Part shown: positions 26,205 to 33,700 of the stretch, in pieces
Layout of the letters: each line of letters starts with the position of its first letter
Numbering within the stretch: position 1 is the first letter of the stretch
Origin: Pirellulales bacterium
GTDB lineage: Bacteria > Planctomycetota > Planctomycetia > Pirellulales > JAIMBC01
Direction of reading: 5' to 3'
DNA length: 43,754 nucleotides
Assembly: GCA_023511675.1 (NCBI GenBank)
Contig: JAIMBC010000010.1
Location: 1-43,754 of the forward strand
The notes under the pieces: model-generated
Seen by the model: only the letters and a program-made list of their open reading frames with translations
Databases searched by the model: none
Told to the model about the DNA's origin: nothing
Position numbers and translations under genes: made by a program

Positions 26205-27311
26205 ATGACTCGAGAGGAAGTACTACCACGTCAAACCGTGATCTGCTCGACGCTTGATTGCCATCCGGACCCAGCCGGGGAGGTGCCCCTACCGTTACTG
26301 ATCACGGGCGTGGCGGGCGTGGCTGGTTACAATGCGCTGCCCTATTTTCAAAGTCGGTACCCGGGCCAGGTGTACGGCTTGCGGCAGCGAGACAATGTGC
26401 GGCTCAACGGGCCGGGCATTCTGGCCTGCGACGCAGAAGATGCCGATGGACTGGCACGGCTGTTTGAGCAGTATGGCTTTCGCAGCGTGCTGGATTGTGC
26501 CGGCAATTGCGCCCTGCGTGCCTGTGAACTCGATCCGGCCCTGGCCTGGCGGATCAACGTGCTCGGGGTGCGCAACGTGCTGCGCGCCATCGGCTCGGCG
26601 GCCGTGCGGCTGGTCCATCTCTCCATCGACCTGGTCTTCTCTGGCAACGGAGAGGGGGGGCACGTGGAGCAGGATCCCACCGACCCTGTGACCGTTTACG
26701 GGAAGACCATGGTGGAGGCAGAGCAGCTTCTGCTTGCGGAGGCACCTTGGTGTTGCATCTTGCGCATCAGCCTGCCGATGGGCATTAGTTTCAATGGGCA
26801 TGCGGGAGCCATCGACTGGATCCAATCTCGCTTCAAGAAGGACCGGCCTGCCACGCTTTACTTTGACGAGATTCGCACGCCCACCTACACGGATTGCCTC
26901 AATCGTCTATGCGAGACGATGTTGGCCCGGCGAGACAGCGGCCTGCTCCACGCAGGCGGGCCGCGCAGGCTGAGCCTGTACCAGATCGCCCAGATTGTGA
27001 ACCGGGTGGGCGGGTACGATCCCCGCCTGTTGATGGGCAAGCCGAGGCGCGAGGCTGGCCCCATTCCGCCGCGTGCCGGCAACGTCTCTCTGGACTCCAG
27101 CAGATTAGCACGGCTTTTGGGCTACCAGCCGTTCGATCCCTGGCCTGTTGATGAACGCTGGGTCCCCACGCACGACCGCTGGCACTTTGAACGCACGGCG
27201 GAGGAGCCGGGCTCGCCGGCACTGTTGGCACAAGTCCTGTACCGCAATCCGCGGCGACGTACCCCATCCGGCCCCGCGCTGCGGTACAATGGCGGGGCAC
27301 CCCAGCCGTAA
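26205..27311 (+). CDS. RmlD-like extended short-chain dehydrogenase
   Basis: The 368-residue product resembles the NAD(P)-dependent sugar-nucleotide reductases/epimerases of the RmlD (dTDP-4-dehydrorhamnose reductase) branch. The Rossmann loop ITGVAGVAG is at 33-41 and the catalytic pair Y165 and K167 is in VYGKT. Canonical extended SDRs have YxxxK, but here the visible arrangement is YGK. A Ser before it (HLSIDLVFSG) fits the catalytic triad. An N-terminal extension of ~27 residues rich in acidic and polar residues precedes the Rossmann strand, so a later start is possible. No rml sugar cluster lies nearby, so a rhamnose role is not supported. Confidence 0.75.
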   Translation: MTREEVLPRQTVICSTLDCHPDPAGEVPLPLLITGVAGVAGYNALPYFQSRYPGQVYGLRQRDNVRLNGPGILACDAEDADGLARLFEQYGFRSVLDCAGNCALRACELDPALAWRINVLGVRNVLRAIGSAAVRLVHLSIDLVFSGNGEGGHVEQDPTDPVTVYGKTMVEAEQLLLAEAPWCCILRISLPMGISFNGHAGAIDWIQSRFKKDRPATLYFDEIRTPTYTDCLNRLCETMLARRDSGLLHAGGPRRLSLYQIAQIVNRVGGYDPRLLMGKPRREAGPIPPRAGNVSLDSSRLARLLGYQPFDPWPVDERWVPTHDRWHFERTAEEPGSPALLAQVLYRNPRRRTPSGPALRYNGGAPQP

Positions 27312-27383
27312 GCCGTTGGGGCGAGGAACTGCCGCCCCGACCGTACCCGTTAGCCTACTCCGACCAGAGGTGATCTGCCGCCG

Positions 27384-28163
27384 ATGAGCATTCTCGACCA
27401 ATTCCGACTCGATGGCCGCCGGGCCGTGGTTACCGGCGGCAGCCGTGGTCTGGGCCTGGAGATGGCCCGCGCTTTAGCCGAGGCAGGCGCAGAAGTGATC
27501 ATCGCCAGTCGCGAGGCCAGCCATCTGGAACAGGCCAAGCAAGAGCTGGCAGGCGCCGCCAGGCGGGTGGTCACCATGACGGCCGACCTGGCCACGCCCG
27601 CCGGGGCGGAAGCCTTCTGCCGCGAGGTGCTTACACGCCACTCTCCGATCGACATTCTCATCAACAACGTGGGCGGCAGGCGCATCAACATACCCACCGA
27701 GGAGCTGGAGCTGGCGGACTGGCAGCGGATCATCGACCTGAATCTCACGCAGGCCTTTCTCTGTACCAAGCTCATTGGGGGTGCCATGCTGCCACGGCGG
27801 CGCGGCCGGGTGATCAACGTGGCCAGCATTTCGGGATTCTTGCCGGGCAAGCCCATGCGCGGCCGCAGCTACGAGACGGCCAAGGCGGCACTGGCGATGT
27901 TCACCAAGGCCGTGGCGGCAGATTGGGCGCCCTATGGCGTGACGGTGAATGCCATTGCTCCAGGCACGTTCCTCACCGATGCGAATCGCCGCTGGTTCAG
28001 CATGAAGCCGGAGCTGCAAGCCGAAATCGAAGCGGCCATCCCCATGGGCCGGCTGGGCAACCCTGAAGAAATCGCTGGACTGGCCCTCTACCTGGCCAGC
28101 GATGCTTCGAGCTACATGACCGGCAGCGTGATTGTCATCGACGGCGGCCGCCTGCTCTGGTAG
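27384..28163 (+). CDS. Classical short-chain dehydrogenase/reductase
   Basis: This 259-residue NAD(P)-dependent oxidoreductase is of the classical SDR type, nearest in feel to gluconate 5-dehydrogenase or 3-oxoacyl-ACP reductase. The cofactor loop TGGSRGLG is at 17-24 and the structural motif NNVGG at 94-98. The catalytic Ser150, Tyr163 and Lys167 (YETAK) are in correct spacing, and PEEIAGLALYLASD with GSVIVIDGG forms the conserved C-terminus. A basic residue after the loop strand (SREA) favours NADP. GAGGTGAT lies about ten bases before the ATG. It sits 72 bases after the RmlD-like gene and 54 bases before the P-type ATPase. The substrate is not determined. Confidence 0.9.
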   Translation: MSILDQFRLDGRRAVVTGGSRGLGLEMARALAEAGAEVIIASREASHLEQAKQELAGAARRVVTMTADLATPAGAEAFCREVLTRHSPIDILINNVGGRRINIPTEELELADWQRIIDLNLTQAFLCTKLIGGAMLPRRRGRVINVASISGFLPGKPMRGRSYETAKAALAMFTKAVAADWAPYGVTVNAIAPGTFLTDANRRWFSMKPELQAEIEAAIPMGRLGNPEEIAGLALYLASDASSYMTGSVIVIDGGRLLW

Positions 28164-28217
28164 GCGGGCACGCTCCATGCCGGCCTTGAACACGGGACAT
28201 ACCCGCCGCAACGCCAC

Positions 28218-30401
28218 GTGACGCCACGTACCATCGCCACGCTCCACATTCCCCAGCTCGATTGTCCCACGGAGCTGGGCCTTGTCCAAAAGGCGCTGCA
28301 AGATTTCCCGGGAATCGCCAAGCTGGAGCCGGATTACCTGGCGCGCAGCCTGCGCATCGAGTTCGATGCGGGCCGCACCGACCTGGCCTCCATCACCGCC
28401 CGCTTGCAACAGGTAGGGTTTTCGCCCCAGCAGATCGCCGCGCCGGCCGCCGCGCCGCTTGCCCTGCAACCCGCCCAGCCGGAGCCCTGGTGGGCCATGT
28501 GGCGGGGACCATGGGGGCTGGGAGGCGCCGTGCTGCTGGCCGCGGCAGTCTGCGCTGCCGCTGGCTGGGAGCTGGCTTCCCGCACCGCGGCCGTGATGGC
28601 CACGCTGGCCTCCGGCCTGCCCGTGGCGCGTGCGGCCTGGCGGGCCGCGCGGCTGAGGACCTGGGACATGAACGTGCTGATGACTCTCGCCGCCGCTGGC
28701 GCCCTGGTGACCGGCGAGTTCTTCGAGGCAGCCACCGCCATGTGGTTGTTCGGCCTGGCCCTCGCCCTGGAGCGGCTCAGTCTGCGGCGGGCCCAGCGGG
28801 CCATCGGTTCGCTGGCGGCCATGGCGCCGCAGAGCGCGCGGCTGCTCGAACACGACCAAGAGCGGATCGTCCCTCCGCACGAACTGCTTCCCGGGCACCG
28901 TGTGCTAGTGAGGCCAGGCGAACGCATCCCCAGCGACGGCCGCGTGGTCAGCGGGTCGTCTGCCGTGCAGCAGGCCGCGATCACGGGCGAAAGTCTGCCC
29001 GTCGAAAAAGGCCCAGGAGATGAGGTGTTCGCCGGCTCGCTCAACGGAGAAGGGGCCCTCGTCATTGAAGTCACTCGACCTCCAGCCGACAGCACGCTCG
29101 CCCACATCGCCGTTCTCATCGAGCAGGCCAGACGCTCGCGCTCCCGCACCGAACGCTTCATCGACGCCTTCGCACGCCGCTATACGCCCGCCGTGATCCT
29201 GCTGGCCCTCGCCGCGGCAGCCCTGCCCCTCCTCGCCACCCAAATCGGCGCCGCCTGGGCGCGTGCTGCTCCCCCTGCCGTCTGGCTCCACCGCAGCCTC
29301 GTGCTCCTGGTCATCGCCTGCCCTTGCGCGCTCGTCATCGCCACGCCGCTCACCATCGTCTGTGCCCTGCACGGCGCCGCACGCCGCGGCCTGCTGGTCA
29401 AGGGCGGCGAACACCTCGAAAACGCCGGCCGCATCAATGCCGTGGCCTTGGACAAGACCGGTACCCTGACCACGGGGCGGCCGGCCGTGATCGCTGTCTT
29501 ACCCGCGGCCGGAGCATCTGCCGAACAGGTGCTACGCGTGGCCGCGGCGCTCGAAAGCCACAGCGAGCATCCCCTGGCCCAGGCCATCGTCGAGCACGCA
29601 CGGCGGCATGGAGTTGCCTGGGACGGAGTCTCGGACGTGCAGGCCCTCCGTGGGCTGGGAGTGGAGGGCACGTGGCGCGACACACGCTACCTCGTGGGAT
29701 CGCCCCGTTTGTTCGCGGACCGTGGACTGCCCACCGACGACCCCGCAGGCCAGCCCGAGCCGGTATGGCAAGCCGATTTCGACTCCGCGGCGTGCACGCC
29801 GGTGCTGGTTGGAACTCAGCGGGAATTGCTGGGCAAGGTGCTGCTAGCCGACCCGCTGCGCCCCGACGCTGCCCAGGCCGTTGCCGAGCTGCGGCGGTTG
29901 GGCATCACCCGACTGGCGATGCTCTCCGGAGACCTGCCGCAGGTGGCCCGGCAGGCGGCGGCCATGCTGGGTATCGACGATGTCCGCGCCGGATTGCTGC
30001 CGGAACAAAAGGTCGAGGTCGTGCAGCAGCTTCGCCGTGAGGCGGCACATCTGGCCATGGTGGGCGACGGGGTAAATGACGCGCCTGCCATGGCCGCCGC
30101 CACACTAGGCATCGCCCTTGGCCCCCACGCCAGTGACACGGCACTCGAAACCGCCGACGTGGCCGTGCTGGTGCCGCGCGTCACGCGCGTCCCAGAACTG
30201 ATCCGCATCGGCCGCCGGCTGCACGTCGTGTTGCGGGAGAACATCGTGCTGGCCCTGGGTATCAAAGCCGGCGTGCTGCTGTTGGCCCTTCTTGGACCGC
30301 CGGAGCTTGCCCGACTCTGGTTGGCCGTGGCCGCGGACGTGGGCGCCAGCCTGCTCGTCATTGTCAACGGCATGCGCATGCTGCGTGCCTCGGCGAGTTA
30401 G
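28218..30401 (+). CDS. Zn/Cd/Pb-type P1B ATPase
   Basis: This 727-residue membrane ATPase exports divalent heavy metals from the cytoplasm. An N-terminal HMA-like domain carries DCPTE at 15-19 in place of DCxxC. This variant is known from CadA-type pumps such as those of pseudomonads. Actuator TGES is at 256-259, the transmembrane metal site CPC at 368-370, and the phosphorylated Asp in DKTGT at 412-416. The nucleotide-domain HP follows at 451-452, then GDGVND at 616-621. An Asp in the last helix (ADVGAS, D707) is the hallmark of the Zn/Cd/Pb subgroup rather than the copper one. The start is GTG at 28218. No merR/arsR-type regulator lies beside it. Confidence 0.93.
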   Translation: MTPRTIATLHIPQLDCPTELGLVQKALQDFPGIAKLEPDYLARSLRIEFDAGRTDLASITARLQQVGFSPQQIAAPAAAPLALQPAQPEPWWAMWRGPWGLGGAVLLAAAVCAAAGWELASRTAAVMATLASGLPVARAAWRAARLRTWDMNVLMTLAAAGALVTGEFFEAATAMWLFGLALALERLSLRRAQRAIGSLAAMAPQSARLLEHDQERIVPPHELLPGHRVLVRPGERIPSDGRVVSGSSAVQQAAITGESLPVEKGPGDEVFAGSLNGEGALVIEVTRPPADSTLAHIAVLIEQARRSRSRTERFIDAFARRYTPAVILLALAAAALPLLATQIGAAWARAAPPAVWLHRSLVLLVIACPCALVIATPLTIVCALHGAARRGLLVKGGEHLENAGRINAVALDKTGTLTTGRPAVIAVLPAAGASAEQVLRVAAALESHSEHPLAQAIVEHARRHGVAWDGVSDVQALRGLGVEGTWRDTRYLVGSPRLFADRGLPTDDPAGQPEPVWQADFDSAACTPVLVGTQRELLGKVLLADPLRPDAAQAVAELRRLGITRLAMLSGDLPQVARQAAAMLGIDDVRAGLLPEQKVEVVQQLRREAAHLAMVGDGVNDAPAMAAATLGIALGPHASDTALETADVAVLVPRVTRVPELIRIGRRLHVVLRENIVLALGIKAGVLLLALLGPPELARLWLAVAADVGASLLVIVNGMRMLRASAS

Positions 30402-30760
30402 CTTGGACGGCGCCTTGCCCACCCTGGGATCCTCGAAACCGATCTTTCGTCGCCCGTTCGTCGCATCGTGGCACTGGCCCTGCGGCGATACCTGGCTGGG
30501 CGTCGGGAGTCCGAACCAACCGGCCCTGGCCCCGGTTCCAGAACGGTCGCGAGCGATGGTACTTCACGGCCGGCGGCCGCCATGCTCAGTAGGCGTCGCC
30601 CGGGACGCTTAACCATCGCGGCCGACGGCCAGTCTTTCCGCATGATTGACAGTGCATTGCCCGGGGGCTAACGTGGCGGTACCGCAGGGCGTCGCAGCTC
30701 ATGCGGATGCATCGGTGGGCCGGGCGCCAGCGGCGGCGGGTATTTCTCTAGCCAAGGGCC
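30402..30760. other. Leader region of the helicase gene
   Basis: About 360 bases without a protein-like frame. It ends with the candidate promoter at 30646-30674 and a strong Shine-Dalgarno at 30776-30783 just inside the following frame. No antitoxin-sized gene is visible here on either strand, although the next gene begins with a toxin-like domain. Confidence 0.4.
30646..30674 (+). promoter_or_regulatory. Candidate promoter of the helicase gene
   Basis: TTGACA at 30646-30651 is a perfect -35. After 17 bases TAACGT at 30669-30674 keeps the three most important -10 positions (TA...T). Transcription would start near 30681, about 105 bases before the ATG at 30787. A private promoter fits the gene's isolation from its neighbours. 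Confidence 0.4.
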
Positions 30761-33700
30761 GTGTATCGATCGTATGGGGAGGACGTATGGGCTACGTGGT
30801 TTACGAGCTGCCCGAGCTGCAAAAGGGCACCGCAAGAGGTGCGCAAGGCCATCGACGAACTGAAGGGCCGGCTGCGCAATCTGCCGGACAATGGGGTGGT
30901 AAGGCCTCCCACGCTAGATCCGATTGGCAACGGCTATTTCAAGAAGCGCGTCCCCGGGAACCGCTGTCTGATTGCACGCTTGCTGTCCGTGCCTGTTTCC
31001 TCGGCCAAGGTTCCCGTCCTGGTGCTGGTGGACGCACTGGAAAGAAATAGCCGGACGTATGAAGAGGTCTTGCAGGGCCGGCCTGATCGTTATGAGACGC
31101 TCGTCGAGAAACATCTGGGCCGCATGCGCGAGGCGGCGGTACGAGCCGATGTTGGCCCGCTGATCTCCGCCGCCCTCGAGGTTCCCCCGCAAGCACTGCA
31201 AGAGCTGCTGGACCCTGTGGCCCTGCCTCCGCGCGATGCGGCGTTCTTCGTGCCGGAGCATTGGCTGCGGACATTGCGGGAGTTAGAGATCGACGAAGCG
31301 AAGGGGGACATTCGCAAGCTGCTCGAAGGGATTGCCGATCAGCACGGTGAGCCGTGCGGTGTCCGGCTTCACCGCGAAAGGGGCGGTTATCGGGTGGACT
31401 ATGTACGGCTGGCAATGGCTGAAATCGCTGCGGCCCCCCACGTGTTCCTGCTGGGCTTGCATGTGCCTACCCCTTCGGGTTCGGCCTCGTGTGAGGTGGA
31501 TTTGCGCGCTGAGGAGCTGTTGCGCCGGATCCAGCGCGTGGCAGAGCAGCACGACCCCGCCCAGCGCTGGGACGCCATGAGCCAGCTTGCAGAGCGCGCC
31601 TTTCCGGACTATCTCCTGGCTGACGCAGCCTTGTGGCAGCAGCTTTGGCAGGAACGGGAGGTGTTTCTGGCCCTGTCGACCGAGGAGTACCGCTACCTGG
31701 ATAGCCTGTGCAGCGGAGAGGGAGTGCCCGCCATCATCGAAGGCCGGGCGGGCAGCGGCAAATCGACGTTGCTTTACTACTATACGGCTCAGCAACTTAG
31801 CCGCAACTTGCAAGCGCAACATCCGGAGCAGCCCCCGCGCCTGCTGTATCTGACGCAGAGCGAGCGTCTGTTGGAGGGCGCGCGCCAACTGATCGAGAAG
31901 CTGACCGAGCGCCGGCGGCTGGAGGGTACCGTGTACAGCGACCGCGTCTGTCTCCAGCTCACGTGCGATACCTATCACAACTTCGCCTTGCAGCAGCTTT
32001 CGCCCCAGCATGCACGCAGATTCGCTGTGCGCCGCCGGCAAGAAAAGGGGGGATGGCTCGACTTTGCCACCTTTCGAGATCTCCTTCGCGGCCGGGGCCA
32101 ATATGGCTTTCGCGGCCGATTCCGCCAGAGCCGCGATGCGACTCCCGAGGCTGTCTGGTTTATCATCCGCAGTTATATCAAGGGCTTCAAGATCCACGAA
32201 ACCGACGACGCCCGTTGGATGACGGCCGAGGAATATGCAGAGACGGACTATGTACCCCGCAAGGAACGGCAGGTCTCTGAGAAACTGTACCACGATGTCT
32301 GGGAGCACGTCTGGCCATGGTATCAGCAGCTTACCATTCTCCCCACTGGCCGCGATGATCTGCCTCCTTACTGGGATGATCTGGACCTGGCCTGGGAAGT
32401 GCTGCTAAACCGCCGTCCCGATGCGCCGGACTTTCCCCTGCTGGTCTGCGACGAGGTGCAGGACTTCTCCCGCATCGAGCTGGCCGCCTTGCTGGGTTGT
32501 CTGAGCTGGCGGAAGTATGATTATGCCGCAGCCGGCTCAGGATCCGGCCAATCTGGGGGCCTGCCGGTGATTCTTGCGGGAGACGGCCACCAGACCGTAA
32601 ATCCCTCCTGCTTCCGCTGGGAGCGCGTGCGCACCGACCTGGCCAAGGCCCTGGTGTGCCACCTCCCGCAGGTCTCGTTGCCAGATGTGGCCAAGCACGA
32701 GCTGAAGTGTAACTACCGCAATGCGGCATCTGTGGGCCGCCTCTGCAACGCGCTGCAACATTTGCGGCAGCACTGTCTGGGACATCAAGGCGCCGTGCAG
32801 GAGCTGTGGCGCGTCCATGATGATCAGCCGAACCAGCGCATTCGGCGTTTGTATCCCTTCATCGACGCACGGAATACCGTGCAAGAATTGCTGGAGCAGG
32901 GCGTATTCCTGATCGGACCTGAGGACGATGACCAGACCATCGAAACCGCCAGGCCCTTCTGGCGTGGTCTGGGCTTCGAGTCTCCGCCCGCTGACCGGCC
33001 CAATTATGTGACGCCGGCCGAGATCAAGGGTCTGGAACAGGACTTTGTGGCCCTGGTCGGATTCGGTACGGCCTTCACGCAACTGGGTCTGGATGACTTC
33101 TGGAGCTGGCGCAACGCAGCAGAGAACGACTCGGTGGCCGAGGCGGATCTGTTCGCGGCGGAGTATTTCTTTAACCGGCTGTACGTGGCTGTGAGCCGCG
33201 CCCGAGAGCAACTGTGGATCGTTGAGACGGAAGAGGGCTGGAACGCCTTGTGGGCAAAGCTGGAGCAGTGGTTGGAGGAAACGTGTTCGGGCGAGGTGTG
33301 CAACCTCGTGGGCCTGCGCTACTCGGACGGCTCGCGAGGCGAGTTGGTCCACGTCTTCGAGGGCAACTGGCTTCCGCTGGCCAAACAGCTCGAAAAGGCC
33401 GCGCACGACCAGCGCGACCCCGAACAGTGCGAGCGTGCTGCCTTCTATTACGACCGTGCCGAAAAGACCGCTGATTGCGATCGCATGAAGGCCTGGGAAC
33501 AGTACTATCGCGGCCGCGTGATCGAGGCGGCACGCATGATCGAGCGGATCGCGCCCGAGCAGGCCGTCACGTGGCTGTGGGAGGCCCTGGCCTGGCAGCC
33601 ACTAGCGGACCTCTACGTTTGCCCGCCCTGGCGGAGGCAACTGGCAAACATCGCACTAAAACTCCAACCGCTTGCTGATCCCTTTGACTCTCCACCCGCC

